A DNA stretch of 64,000 bases from NCBI GenBank assembly GCA_964371725.1, contig CAYJNQ010000008.1, forward strand, positions 4,492 through 68,491, given 5' to 3'. A program made the position numbers and the translations under genes. Position 1 is the stretch's first letter. The number at the start of each line of letters is the position of its first letter. Positions 16,546 to 25,512 of the stretch are shown here, piece by piece. The DNA comes from JAAYCI01 sp964371725 (GTDB lineage: Bacteria; Bacillota; Clostridia; Oscillospirales; Ruminococcaceae). The notes below the pieces were generated by a model. It was given only the letters and a program-made list of their open reading frames with translations. It was not told the origin of the DNA and made no database searches.

Positions 16546-17085
16546 ATGGCACTGAGAAATATCATTGAAGACGGAGATATGGGCCTAAAAAAGGTCTGCA
16601 AGCCGGTAACCAAGTTTGACGGCCGGTTGGAACAATTGCTGGAGGACTTAACCGACACGATGCGGAATGCCGACGGACTTGGTTTGGCTGCACCACAGGT
16701 GGGGGTTTTGCGCAATGTGTTTGTAGCACTGGAAGACCCGAAAAAAATATTGGAAGAAGACGGCGAAGAAGCGCTTTTGGTGAAAGAATTTATCAACCCC
16801 GAAATCATAGAGGAAGAGGGAGAGCAGTTTGCCTACGAAGGTTGCCTTTCTTTTCCGGGGCTTTTCGGTGTGGTTCGGCGGCCGCAGCGTGTGGTGGTTC
16901 GCGCACAAAACCGGCTTGGGGAAAGCTTTACCATGGAGGGGGAAGGGCTTATGGCACGCTGCTTTTGCCATGAAATTGACCACTTAAACGGCGTGACTTT
17001 TGACACCCTTGCCACCCATTTCTACGACCCGGAAGACCCGCACGAGTTGGATGAAGAGGTGGCACCGGAGGAGGACGAGGCGTGA
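16546..17085 (+). CDS. def: Peptide deformylase
   Basis: Removes the formyl group from nascent N-terminal methionine. All three motifs are intact: GLGLAAPQVG; EGCLS with metal ligand Cys100; and H142-E-I-D-H146. The 16546 ATG follows AGAGGAG by six bases, so the upstream in-frame ATG at 16516 is rejected. The C-terminal tail is strongly acidic (EDPHELDEEVAPEEDEA). The stop overlaps the fmt start (GTGA), which pairs the two formyl-handling enzymes in one translationally coupled unit. Confidence 0.97.
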   Translation: MALRNIIEDGDMGLKKVCKPVTKFDGRLEQLLEDLTDTMRNADGLGLAAPQVGVLRNVFVALEDPKKILEEDGEEALLVKEFINPEIIEEEGEQFAYEGCLSFPGLFGVVRRPQRVVVRAQNRLGESFTMEGEGLMARCFCHEIDHLNGVTFDTLATHFYDPEDPHELDEEVAPEEDEA

Positions 17086-17996
17086 GGATTGTGTTTATGG
17101 GCACGCCGGACATTGCGCGGCAATGTCTTTTGTCACTTTTGCAAACCGAGCATGAAGTGCTTTGCGTGTACACAAGGGCCGATAAGCCCGTAGGACGAAA
17201 GCAGGTGCTCACATCACCACCCGTGAAGCAACTTGCCGAAGAACGGGGTGTTGCCGTGTTTCAGCCACCCAATATGCGCGGGGAAGAAACCTTTACGCAC
17301 CTTTCACAGCTTGCGCCGGATTTGATTGTGGTGGTGGCCTATGGATGTATTTTGCCAAGTGAAATATTGGTCTTGCCAAAATACGGTTGTATCAATTTGC
17401 ATGTATCTCTTTTGCCGCAATATCGTGGGGCGGCTCCCATTCAATGGGCCGTGATAGACGGGCACGACGAAACCGGTGTGAGCATCATGCGGCTGGATGA
17501 AGGGTTGGATACGGGGGATGTTTTGAGTTGTGAGCGTTTTCCCATTGAGCCCGAGGCGACGGCCGGCGAGGTGCTTGGCATAGCGGCAAAAGTGGGCACA
17601 GAACTATTGGTACGCACCCTGGCAGACATAGAAAAAGGCACGGCCGTTGCAACAGAGCAAACAGGCGCAGTGAGTTTAGCGCCTACCTTGAACAAAAAAA
17701 TGGCAGCGTTCAATTTTGACAGATCGGCGTTGGAACTGCACAATTTGGTGCGCGGATGCAACCCTTGGCCTCTGGCTTGGTTTGAAGCGGCGGGCAAGAG
17801 AATCAAAGTGCTGAAAGCGCGTGTTTCTACCCTAGAGGGCAAGGCGGGCGAGGTTTTGGCACTGAACCCTTTGGTAGTGGGTTGTGAAACCGGTGCCTTG
17901 GAGCTTTTGCAAGTGCTGCCGGAGGGGAAAAAGGAAATGAGCGGCACACAGTGGGCGCAAGGAAAGCGTTTGCAAGTGCATGATAGAATGGAATAA
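17082..17996 (+). CDS. fmt: Methionyl-tRNA formyltransferase
   Basis: Formylates initiator Met-tRNA using 10-formyltetrahydrofolate. The N-terminal MRIVFMGTPDIA and the folate/catalytic signature HVSLLPQYRGAAPIQWAV are diagnostic; the C-terminal OB-like domain begins around residue 205. The start is GTG at 17082, overlapping the def stop. Length of 304 is normal. Followed 11 bases later by yugP. Confidence 0.97.
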   Translation: MRIVFMGTPDIARQCLLSLLQTEHEVLCVYTRADKPVGRKQVLTSPPVKQLAEERGVAVFQPPNMRGEETFTHLSQLAPDLIVVVAYGCILPSEILVLPKYGCINLHVSLLPQYRGAAPIQWAVIDGHDETGVSIMRLDEGLDTGDVLSCERFPIEPEATAGEVLGIAAKVGTELLVRTLADIEKGTAVATEQTGAVSLAPTLNKKMAAFNFDRSALELHNLVRGCNPWPLAWFEAAGKRIKVLKARVSTLEGKAGEVLALNPLVVGCETGALELLQVLPEGKKEMSGTQWAQGKRLQVHDRME

Positions 17997-18007
17997 AGGA
18001 GAAAGAA

Positions 18008-18697
18008 ATGTATATTTATGGGTTTGATATGACCTATTTCATGTTTATGATTCCCGGCCTGCTTGTGGTGCTGTTTGCACAATGGAAAATGAAAAGTACA
18101 TTTAAAAAATATGAGCAAGTGGGAACAAAACAGGGTATCACCGGCGCACAGGCGGCGCGCCAAATTTTGGATAGGAATGGCCTGCAACATGTGCAGGTGG
18201 TGCAGGTTGCAGGGCACTTAACAGACAATTTTGACCCACGCACTAATGTGGTGAACTTGTCCGGCGCAACCTATGGTGTGGCCACCATCGGGGCTGTGGG
18301 TGTGGCGGCGCACGAGTGTGGCCATGCCGTACAACATGCCACGGGCTATTTCCCCATCAAGGTTCGTTCGGCCATTGTGCCGCTTGCCAACCTCGGTTCG
18401 CGTCTTTCCATTCCACTTATTCTGTTTGGGTTTATTCTCAATGTTTTGGGCCTCGTCTACGTGGGTATTGCATTGTTTGCCCTTGCGGTGTTGTTTCAGC
18501 TTGTCACCCTACCGGTGGAACTGGATGCTTCGCGCAGGGCTATTCAAACCCTGAATGCCTCGGGGATGGTAACACAGGAGGAAAGTGTGGGTGTGCGCAA
18601 AGTTCTCACGGCCGCTGCCATGACCTATCTTGCTGCCTTGCTTTCCAGCCTATTGCAACTTTTATACTATGTAAGCTTGGCTTCGCGCAGACGTTAG
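18008..18697 (+). CDS. yugP: Membrane zinc metallopeptidase, YugP family
   Basis: A 229-residue membrane protein of the YugP family (putative neutral zinc metallopeptidase). The zinc motif H102-E-C-G-H106 sits in AAHECGHAVQHATGY. Predicted helices occur at the N-terminus (about 8-25) and in two or three hydrophobic segments from about 125 to 175 and at the C-terminus. The ATG at 18008 has GGAG seven bases upstream. Its position between fmt and rsmB is common in Clostridia. The physiological substrate is not established for this family. Confidence 0.9.
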   Translation: MYIYGFDMTYFMFMIPGLLVVLFAQWKMKSTFKKYEQVGTKQGITGAQAARQILDRNGLQHVQVVQVAGHLTDNFDPRTNVVNLSGATYGVATIGAVGVAAHECGHAVQHATGYFPIKVRSAIVPLANLGSRLSIPLILFGFILNVLGLVYVGIALFALAVLFQLVTLPVELDASRRAIQTLNASGMVTQEESVGVRKVLTAAAMTYLAALLSSLLQLLYYVSLASRRR

Positions 18698-18714
18698 ATG
18701 GTGTTGACACCATC
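18697..18714. promoter_or_regulatory. Perfect palindrome at a possible rsmB promoter
   Basis: GATGGTGT (18697-18704), TG, ACACCATC (18707-18714). It overlaps TTGACA at 18704-18709. TCTATA or TATAAA around 18727-18734 could be the -10 box with 17 or 19 bases between. It could be an operator or simply a small hairpin after yugP. Confidence 0.4.
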
Positions 18715-18746
18715 TGAAGACGATTGTCTATAAAGGGGGAGTGCCC

Positions 18747-20054
18747 ATGGATAAGGCAAGGCGTGCAGCCGCTGTGGCGCTTTTGCGTATGCACGGCGGC
18801 CAGTATGCGGCCGAGGCGCTGAATGCGGCGCTGAAGCAAGAGACGCTCTCGAGCAGGGAGCGTGCTTTTGCAAGTTCTCTTTTCTTGCATACGGCAGAGC
18901 ATCTTGTTACCTTGGATGTTCTGCTGTTGCCATTTTTGCGTCGTCCGCTGGCAAAGTTGGATGTGGAGGTACGCGCTGTATTGGAAACCGGACTGTGCCA
19001 AATGAGGTACATGCAAGTGCCAAATCGCGCGGCCATCCATGAGGCAGTGGACTTGACCCGCGGTTTTGGCAAAAGCAGTGCGGCCGGGTTCGTCAATGCG
19101 GTTTTACGCAAAGCGGCCACGGCCGATTTGCCGAGCGAGGAAAACCAAAGTGAGACGGAGCGCGTTTGCACACGATACAGTGTTTCCCCGGCCGTGGCAG
19201 AGGCGTTGATGATCGCCTTGCCGCACGATTATGAGGCCTATTTGCAGGCCAGCTGGGCCACAGGGGGTACTTCCCTGCGGGTGAACAGCCTCCAAATTGA
19301 GCGAGAAAAATTGAAAGAACGCTTGATTTTGCAAGGGGCAGAGGTGGAAAACGGCCCTTTGAAAGAAAGTTTGTATGTGCGGCTTATGGGTGGTGTGGCA
19401 AACGACCCCCTGTTCGAGCAAGGGTTTTACCATGTGCAAGACTTTGCCTCGCAATATGCGGCGCAGGCCATGGGGGTAAAAAAAGGGATGCGGGTTTTGG
19501 ATTTGTGCGCGGCGCCCGGCGGAAAAAGTGCCACGATGGCCGAGGAAATGGGCGGCGGAAGTGGGTTGACCGTTTGCGATGTGAATGCGGTGCGTTTGCA
19601 GCGTGCACGCAGTTTGTTTTCAACCCTTGGCATTGAGGGGGCGCTCTTTTTAGAAAACGATGCCGCCGTCTACAATGAAAATTTAACAGGGCAAGATGCG
19701 GTGTTGTGTGACGTTCCGTGTTCGGGGCTTGGGGTTCTGGCTTCAAAACCCGATTTGCGCTACACAGAGGGTACTCATTTTGAAGCATTGCCGCCCTTGC
19801 AATTCTCCATTTTAACAACGGCGGCACGCTATGTGCGTGTGGGCGGGCGGCTCGTGTATGCCACATGCACACCGCTTGGCCGTGAGAATGCCGAGGTGGT
19901 AAGGGCGTTTTTGGCGGAAAACAGTGGATATAGGCTGGTTTTGCCGGAAGATATCCCAAAAAATGTGTGTATAGAGGAGAAAATGCTAAGCTTTTTGCCA
20001 CAAAATACGCACACGTCAGGATTTTTTGTGGCATCTATGGAAAGAGTGTGTTAA
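18747..20054 (+). CDS. rsmB: 16S rRNA (cytosine-967-C5) methyltransferase
   Basis: RsmB (Sun) uses SAM to methylate C967 of 16S rRNA. An N-terminal NusB-like domain occupies about 1-135; the SAM motif is VLDLCAAPGGKSATMAEEM; the catalytic motif is CDVPCSGLG; and the C-terminus has VYATCTPLGRENAEVV. The ATG at 18747 is chosen because AAGGGGGA ends six bases before it; the in-frame GTG at 18741 touches that signal. Length of 435 is typical. It is followed by another rRNA methylase, rlmN. Confidence 0.95.
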   Translation: MDKARRAAAVALLRMHGGQYAAEALNAALKQETLSSRERAFASSLFLHTAEHLVTLDVLLLPFLRRPLAKLDVEVRAVLETGLCQMRYMQVPNRAAIHEAVDLTRGFGKSSAAGFVNAVLRKAATADLPSEENQSETERVCTRYSVSPAVAEALMIALPHDYEAYLQASWATGGTSLRVNSLQIEREKLKERLILQGAEVENGPLKESLYVRLMGGVANDPLFEQGFYHVQDFASQYAAQAMGVKKGMRVLDLCAAPGGKSATMAEEMGGGSGLTVCDVNAVRLQRARSLFSTLGIEGALFLENDAAVYNENLTGQDAVLCDVPCSGLGVLASKPDLRYTEGTHFEALPPLQFSILTTAARYVRVGGRLVYATCTPLGRENAEVVRAFLAENSGYRLVLPEDIPKNVCIEEKMLSFLPQNTHTSGFFVASMERVC

Positions 20055-20103
20055 AATATAGGGTGTCTATGTTTTCAAAAGCAGAAATGGGAGCGAGGCG
20101 TAT

Positions 20104-21150
20104 TTGAAAGAGAGTTTACATTCTTTGTCTTTTGAGGAGCTCAAGGCTTTGACAAAAAAGCTGGGCGAGCCAAGCTACCGCGCGGGGCAATTGTTTGACT
20201 GGTTGCATAAAAAGCAAGTGGTCTCTTTTGCGCAGATGAAAAATTTGCCCGAGGCTTTTCGAGCAAGGCTGGCAGAACAATGTTCTTTGGAGGAGTTGCA
20301 GCCGGTTCTTTGCAAACAAAGCGAAGACGGAACGCGCAAGTATTTGCTGCGTCTTGAAGATGGCAACTGCGTGGAAGCCGTGCTCATGCAATACAGCTAT
20401 GGATACAGCCTTTGTATTTCCAGCCAAGTGGGTTGCCGCATGGGGTGCCGTTTTTGTGCTTCCACACAAAATGGGCTCTCGCGCAATTTAACGGCGGGCG
20501 AAATGCTGGGGCAGCTATATGCCGTGCAAAGGGAAAGCGGACACACGGTTTCTCGTGTGGTGATGATGGGCATAGGCGAGCCACTGGACAATTACGAGTC
20601 GGTATTGCGTTTTATTCGGTTGGTTTGTGAGGAACGCGGCCAGAATTTGGCAGGGCGGAATCTCAGTGTATCCACCTGTGGCCTGGTGCCGGAGATAAGG
20701 CGTTTGGCAGCCGAAAAACTATCGCTTACCTTGAGCATTTCCCTGCATGCCGCAAACGACGAAACAAGGCGTAGCCTGATGCCGGTGGCAAAAAAGCATT
20801 CGATTGAAAGCTTGCTTAGGGCGTGTAAAGAGTACCAAAGTGAAACAGGGCGGCGAATTAGCTATGAATATGCTGTGGTGCCCGGTGTGAATGACAGCAG
20901 CCGAGACGCCGAAGAGTTGGCTGCGATTTTGAAAAATATGGGTGGGCATATCAACCTCATCGCCGTAAACCCGGTACAGGGTTCACCCTATACAACACAC
21001 AACCGAAAAGCCGCGATGCGGTTTCAAAACTTACTAACCCAAAAAGGGCTTAACGCTACGGTGCGACGTAGCTTGGGAACGGATATCGGAGCGGCCTGCG
21101 GGCAACTGCGGGCCGAATATTCGGAAAATGAAATGGCTGTAAAGGGGTAG
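20104..21150 (+). CDS. rlmN: Dual-specificity 23S rRNA/tRNA A2503/A37 C2-methyltransferase
   Basis: Radical SAM enzyme that methylates C2 of A2503 in 23S rRNA and A37 in some tRNAs. The cluster-binding C111-R-M-G-C115-R-F-C118 and the C-terminal catalytic Cys in GAACGQLR are present. The start is TTG at 20104 after GGGAGCGAGG. Length of 348 is standard. It ends two bases before prpC, so it is coupled to the phosphatase/kinase pair; this adjacency is widely conserved in Bacillota. Confidence 0.97.
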   Translation: MKESLHSLSFEELKALTKKLGEPSYRAGQLFDWLHKKQVVSFAQMKNLPEAFRARLAEQCSLEELQPVLCKQSEDGTRKYLLRLEDGNCVEAVLMQYSYGYSLCISSQVGCRMGCRFCASTQNGLSRNLTAGEMLGQLYAVQRESGHTVSRVVMMGIGEPLDNYESVLRFIRLVCEERGQNLAGRNLSVSTCGLVPEIRRLAAEKLSLTLSISLHAANDETRRSLMPVAKKHSIESLLRACKEYQSETGRRISYEYAVVPGVNDSSRDAEELAAILKNMGGHINLIAVNPVQGSPYTTHNRKAAMRFQNLLTQKGLNATVRRSLGTDIGAACGQLRAEYSENEMAVKG

Positions 21151-21152
21151 AT

Positions 21153-21896
21153 ATGAGAGTAATCGGCAAAACAGATATCGGGAAAAACCGTGCCGAAAAT
21201 CAAGACGATTTTCGCAGTGGGTATCTGCCGGTTGGCGCGGCTTTTGGCATTGTGTGCGATGGCATGGGCGGTGCACAACACGGGCGTTTGGCTTCGAAAT
21301 TGGCCGTGGACAGCATGGAAGAATCCTTTTTGGCGGGCCTTATAACAGATATCAAACCCGAGGAAATGCATGCTTTCATGGATGATGCCGTGCAAAAAGC
21401 AAATGCACTTGTGTTTGCACAAAGCGGGCACGGAGAACAGGTGATGGGAACCACGGTGGTAAGCGCCATTGCCAAAGACGGTGTTTTGCATTTGTGCCAT
21501 GTGGGAGACTCTCGTGCTTATCTCTTAAAAAACCGCATTTTGACGCAACTAACGAAAGACCATTCAGTGGTGCAAGAGTTGCAAGATGCCGGGATTATTA
21601 CACGGGAAGAAGCACAAACGCATCCTGAAAAAAATGTCATCACGCGCGCCTTGGGCGTGGAAAGAAATGTTGCGATGAGTTACTCCAGGCATCCATTTGA
21701 GCCGGGGGATTTGGCGCTACTTTGCACAGATGGGCTTACCAATATGGTGCCGGAGAAACGAATTGCCGAGTTGCTTTTGGAGAACGACTTTTTTGACATG
21801 ACGAGTGCCCTTGTGAATGCAGCCTTGCAAGCCGGCGGCACAGACAACATCACCGCACTGATTTTGCAAAAAAGGGAGACAGGCATCCATGGATAA
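21153..21896 (+). CDS. prpC: PP2C-type Ser/Thr phosphatase
   Basis: Metal-dependent protein phosphatase that reverses PrkC phosphorylation. PP2C motifs are visible in order: KNRAENQDDF, CDGMGGAQHG, HVGDSRAYL, CTDGLTNMV and GGTDNITALI, supplying the metal-binding aspartates. Length of 247 is typical. The ATG at 21153 has AAAGGGG upstream. The gene overlaps prkC by eight bases. Confidence 0.95.
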   Translation: MRVIGKTDIGKNRAENQDDFRSGYLPVGAAFGIVCDGMGGAQHGRLASKLAVDSMEESFLAGLITDIKPEEMHAFMDDAVQKANALVFAQSGHGEQVMGTTVVSAIAKDGVLHLCHVGDSRAYLLKNRILTQLTKDHSVVQELQDAGIITREEAQTHPEKNVITRALGVERNVAMSYSRHPFEPGDLALLCTDGLTNMVPEKRIAELLLENDFFDMTSALVNAALQAGGTDNITALILQKRETGIHG

Positions 21897-23943
21897 CAGC
21901 ATCATCGGAAAACGGTTGGACGGGCGCTACGAGTTGGAACGGCTTGTGGGAGAAGGCGGCATGGCCGATGTTTACAAGGCGCGTGATTTGGCAGAGAACC
22001 GGGAAGTTGCCGTTAAAATTCTAAAGGAAGAATTGCGCGACAACGAAGACCTTGTGCGACGCTTCAACAATGAATCGCGTGCCATCAGCGTGCTAAGCCA
22101 AGACAACATTGTAAAAGTATACGATGTGAGCTCGAATGAAAAAATGCAGTATATCGTGATGGAACTCATTGAGGGAATCACGCTGAAAGAATATATAGAG
22201 CAACGTGGAGAACCGCTTACCTATAAAGAAACCATTCACTTCATGCTTCAAATTTTGCAGGCCTTACAGCATGCACACGACCGAGGCGTTGTGCACAGAG
22301 ATATCAAGCCGCAGAATATCATGCTTACGGGCGATGGCACCTTGAAGGTGATGGATTTTGGCATTGCACGCCTTGCACGCAGCGAAAACCATACGGTAAG
22401 CGATCAGGCGATTGGCAGTGTGCACTACATCAGCCCCGAGCAAGCCAAAGGCGAAAGCACAGACCAACGCGGAGACATCTATTCGGCCGGTATCATGATG
22501 TATGAAATGTTGTCTGGCAAGGTGCCGTTTGAAAGCGACAATGTGATGTCGGTGGCCATTGCCCAGATATCAGACCCACCGGTGCCTTTGATAGAGGCGA
22601 ACACCTCTGTGCCCTTAGGGCTTTGTGAAATTACGATGAAAGCCATGGAGAAAGAACCGCGCCAACGCTATCAAAGTGCACTTGAAATGATGAGCGATAT
22701 TGAACATTTTAAGCGAGACCCCAGCATCAAATTTGAATACACCTATTTAACCAATACATCCCCAACGAGGTATATAGACAAAGTGGTAAACGATACAAAA
22801 CGCAGACCAAGTGGCGCTACGGGAAAGAAAAAAAAGAAAAAGAAAAAACGCAGTTGGCTGGTGCCCATTGTGCTTGCCATTACATTGGCCGTGTGTGGGG
22901 CCTGTGTGGCCGTTGCTTTTTCTATGTTTGCAAACAGTGGCAACCCACTTTTTACAGAGTATGAAGACATTCAATTACCCAATTTTGTGGGGATGCAGTA
23001 TGAGGACGTGCAGAGGCTTTTGCGTGATGAGCCCTACAACCACCTGCGTCTTGAAGCCCCGATAGAAGAAAGCAACCCGGGTGTGCCGGCTGGCCAAGTG
23101 ATTAGCCAAAACCCAACCAGCAGCAACGAAGACCCCAAAATGGTGAAGGCAAACCAAAGAATTTATCTCACCGTAAGCCAAGGTGTGCAGGAAATTACTG
23201 TGCCAAACCTTTCCGGCATGAGCCGCAATGAGGCCATTTCCACCGTGTTGGATTTGGGGCTTCGTCCTTATGCGCAGGTGGTGGTGGATGAAAATGTGGC
23301 AACCGGGCTTGTGATTGGCACAGAACCCGCCGCAGGCAGTGTGGTGCAAAACCTGCCGGACACAGTGCTTACCATCTATATTTCGGGCGAGCGTGGCAAT
23401 TACGGCCGTGTGGTGCCCACCATCACAGGGATGGATGTGCCCACGGCAACCACCACTTTGCTTGATATGGATTTGCAACTTGGGACAACAACGGAAGAGT
23501 ACAATGATGCACCGGCCGGCACGGTTGTTGTGCAAAACCCGGAAGCCGGTGCTGAAGTCAGCATCGGCACCGCTGTGTTTATAACCATCTCCAAGGGACC
23601 CGAACCACCGCCGGCACCCACCACCACCACCGTACCCAATGTGGTGGGGATGCAGCGCTACGATGCACTGGTGGCATTGGCCGCCGTGGGTTTGCCCGGA
23701 AACGTGACCTATCAATATTCAGACCAGCTTGCGGAAACGGTGCTTTCGCAAAGCCCGGTAAGCGGTGAAGTGGAACAGGGTAGCACCATACAAATTGTGG
23801 TGTCGCAAGGGCCCGAACCAACACCAACACCCACACCAACACCCACACCCACACCTTCGTCCTCGTCTTCCTCTTCTTCTTCGTCCTCCTCTTCTTCAGA
23901 GCCAGAGCCAGAACCTGAGCCTGAGCCAGAACCAACACCTTGA
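21889..23943 (+). CDS. prkC: PASTA-domain Ser/Thr protein kinase
   Basis: Membrane kinase that senses peptidoglycan fragments or lipid II through extracellular PASTA repeats. The kinase domain (about 1-275) has LVGEGGMADVYKA, VAVKILKEEL, the catalytic loop HRDIKPQN with D138, and DFG. A run of seven or more lysines precedes the single membrane helix at about 323-347. Four PASTA repeats follow, starting with LPNFVGMQ, VPNLSGMS, VPTITGMD and VPNVVGMQ. The last ~42 residues (643-684) are pure low complexity: Pro-Thr repeats, a run of serines, then Glu-Pro repeats, possibly a wall-spanning or phosphorylatable tail. The ATG overlaps prpC. The next gene, rsgA, begins one base after the stop. Confidence 0.96.
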   Translation: MDNSIIGKRLDGRYELERLVGEGGMADVYKARDLAENREVAVKILKEELRDNEDLVRRFNNESRAISVLSQDNIVKVYDVSSNEKMQYIVMELIEGITLKEYIEQRGEPLTYKETIHFMLQILQALQHAHDRGVVHRDIKPQNIMLTGDGTLKVMDFGIARLARSENHTVSDQAIGSVHYISPEQAKGESTDQRGDIYSAGIMMYEMLSGKVPFESDNVMSVAIAQISDPPVPLIEANTSVPLGLCEITMKAMEKEPRQRYQSALEMMSDIEHFKRDPSIKFEYTYLTNTSPTRYIDKVVNDTKRRPSGATGKKKKKKKKRSWLVPIVLAITLAVCGACVAVAFSMFANSGNPLFTEYEDIQLPNFVGMQYEDVQRLLRDEPYNHLRLEAPIEESNPGVPAGQVISQNPTSSNEDPKMVKANQRIYLTVSQGVQEITVPNLSGMSRNEAISTVLDLGLRPYAQVVVDENVATGLVIGTEPAAGSVVQNLPDTVLTIYISGERGNYGRVVPTITGMDVPTATTTLLDMDLQLGTTTEEYNDAPAGTVVVQNPEAGAEVSIGTAVFITISKGPEPPPAPTTTTVPNVVGMQRYDALVALAAVGLPGNVTYQYSDQLAETVLSQSPVSGEVEQGSTIQIVVSQGPEPTPTPTPTPTPTPSSSSSSSSSSSSSSEPEPEPEPEPEPTP

Positions 23944-23944
23944 T

Positions 23945-24811
23945 ATGGAAGCAGTGATTTATAAAGGGATTGGCGGTTTTTACTATGTAAAAACAAAAGA
24001 GCAGGGTATTTTGGAAGTGAAGCCGCGTGGCATTTTTCGCAAACGGGGCATCAAACCATTAGCCGGCGATCAAGTGGTGCTACAAAAAGAGGCCGAAACT
24101 TGGTATATTGAGGAGATTTTACCTCGAAAAAATGTGTTTGTGCGCCCACCCGTGGCCAATGTGGACAGGTTTTTTCTGGTGGCTTCCACAACCGAGCCGG
24201 GTCCTGCTTATTTTGTGCTCGACAAATTGTCTGCCGTGGCGGTGGATAAAGGGGCCGAAGTGGTGTTGCTTGTCACCAAAACAGATCTTGCTTCGGCAAA
24301 ACCGATCATGGACACGTATGAAAAAGTTGGGTTTTCCGTTCTGTGTGTAAACGCACAAAGCGGGGAAGGCATAGAGCGTGTGCGCCAGATGTTGCAAGGA
24401 AAACTCAGCGTTTTCTGCGGCAACTCCGGCGTGGGAAAAAGCACCTTGCTCAATGCGCTTTGCCCAAATGCCAACCGAGACACTGCCGAAATCAGCAAAA
24501 AATTGGGAAGAGGGCGCCACACAACCAGAGAAGTGGAAGTGATGGAAGTTGCCGGAGGTCTTTTGGCCGATACGCCCGGATTTGCCAGTTTTGAATTGCA
24601 ACGTGTGGGCGGAATGCCCGCGGAAAATGTGCAATTGGCGTTTCCTGAAATCAAAGAGAGAATGTTGCAGTGCCGGTTTTCGGGCTGTAGTCACATAAGC
24701 GAAACGGGTTGTGCGGTGCGAAAAGCGGTGCAGGAAAATGAAATTTCAGAAAAGCGGTACGAAAGCTATTGTTTGCTGTATCGGCAAATGAAGGAGAACG
24801 ATCGATATTGA
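23945..24811 (+). CDS. rsgA: Ribosome small-subunit-dependent GTPase RsgA
   Basis: Circularly permuted GTPase that acts in late 30S maturation. An N-terminal OB fold is followed by the permuted G motifs: TKTDL (G4) comes before GNSGVGKSTLLNAL (G1), then DTPGF (G3). The C-terminal zinc site is in the CRFSGCSH...CAVRKAV region. The ATG at 23945 lies one base after the prkC stop; an upstream in-frame extension would run antiparallel in sense to PrkC's repeat tail and is rejected. Length of 288 is normal. Genes downstream in this conserved cluster are often rpe then thiN; here thiN follows directly. Confidence 0.96.
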   Translation: MEAVIYKGIGGFYYVKTKEQGILEVKPRGIFRKRGIKPLAGDQVVLQKEAETWYIEEILPRKNVFVRPPVANVDRFFLVASTTEPGPAYFVLDKLSAVAVDKGAEVVLLVTKTDLASAKPIMDTYEKVGFSVLCVNAQSGEGIERVRQMLQGKLSVFCGNSGVGKSTLLNALCPNANRDTAEISKKLGRGRHTTREVEVMEVAGGLLADTPGFASFELQRVGGMPAENVQLAFPEIKERMLQCRFSGCSHISETGCAVRKAVQENEISEKRYESYCLLYRQMKENDRY

Positions 24812-25512
24812 AATCAAAAGAGAAACAATGCAGCCAAACCGGTTTGATTTTTGGCGCACGCAGCGTGCCTGCAGAGTTGGCAAAAGAGGCGCTTTGCCTG
24901 TGCGAAGGGAAACCGCTGGTGATAGCGGCCGATGCCGGGTGGCGGGAAGCGGTGAAAAATGGGTTTGAACCGAATGTGGTTTTGGGTGATTTTGATTCGG
25001 CCCCTTGTCCACAATGGTTTGAGCTTGGCGCAGATGAAAATGGTGCGGGCAACACCGAGTGGATTGTGTTGCCAAAGGCAAAAGACGACACGGATTTGCA
25101 TTATGCAGCGAAAGAGGCGGTGCGCCGCGGACTAAAAAGGGTGGTTTTGCTTGGCGTGCTCGGTGGTCGCATAGACCACAGTCTTGCCAGTCTTTCCACT
25201 CTTTTCTTTTTGCGAAAAAGTGGATTACAGGCGGAAATTTTGGATGAAGCGGGTTTGGCATATTGTGTTTTGCCCGGCGAGGAAACGGTTGTGCATCGCA
25301 GGGAATCTTGCTATCTCAGTGTGTTTCCTTTAGCGGAAAATGCAGAAGGCGTCAAGATGGAGGGGCTTGTATATCCTGCGGAAAATGCGTGTTTCACCAA
25401 GGCGTTTCCCGTGGGTGTCAGCAATGAGTTTCGGGCGGAAAGGGCGCGGATATCCTGCAAAACCGGCGGGTTATTTGTGCTTGTGGTGAAAAAAGATGCG
25501 CCTATGCTTTGA
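24808..25512 (+). CDS. thiN: Thiamine pyrophosphokinase
   Basis: Transfers pyrophosphate from ATP to thiamine to give TPP. Motifs are ADAGW, VLGDFDS, KAKDDTDLHYA and LGVLGGRIDHSLA, in the canonical order. The C-terminal B1-binding domain follows. The probable start is TTG at 24808, which overlaps the rsgA stop, with AAGGAG at 24791-24796; the longer in-frame start at 24769 would overlap rsgA by 43 bases. Length of 234 is typical, slightly long. Confidence 0.93.
   Translation: MKSKEKQCSQTGLIFGARSVPAELAKEALCLCEGKPLVIAADAGWREAVKNGFEPNVVLGDFDSAPCPQWFELGADENGAGNTEWIVLPKAKDDTDLHYAAKEAVRRGLKRVVLLGVLGGRIDHSLASLSTLFFLRKSGLQAEILDEAGLAYCVLPGEETVVHRRESCYLSVFPLAENAEGVKMEGLVYPAENACFTKAFPVGVSNEFRAERARISCKTGGLFVLVVKKDAPML

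Noticed and set aside
22975..23715. 246-residue minus-strand frame opposite the PASTA repeats
   Set aside because: It is the complement of a clearly functional kinase gene, rich in His/Gly from codon shadowing, and has no start signal.
23765..23944. Upstream in-frame extension of rsgA into prkC
   Set aside because: The extension is an alternate-frame reading of the PrkC low-complexity tail; homology of RsgA begins at 23945.
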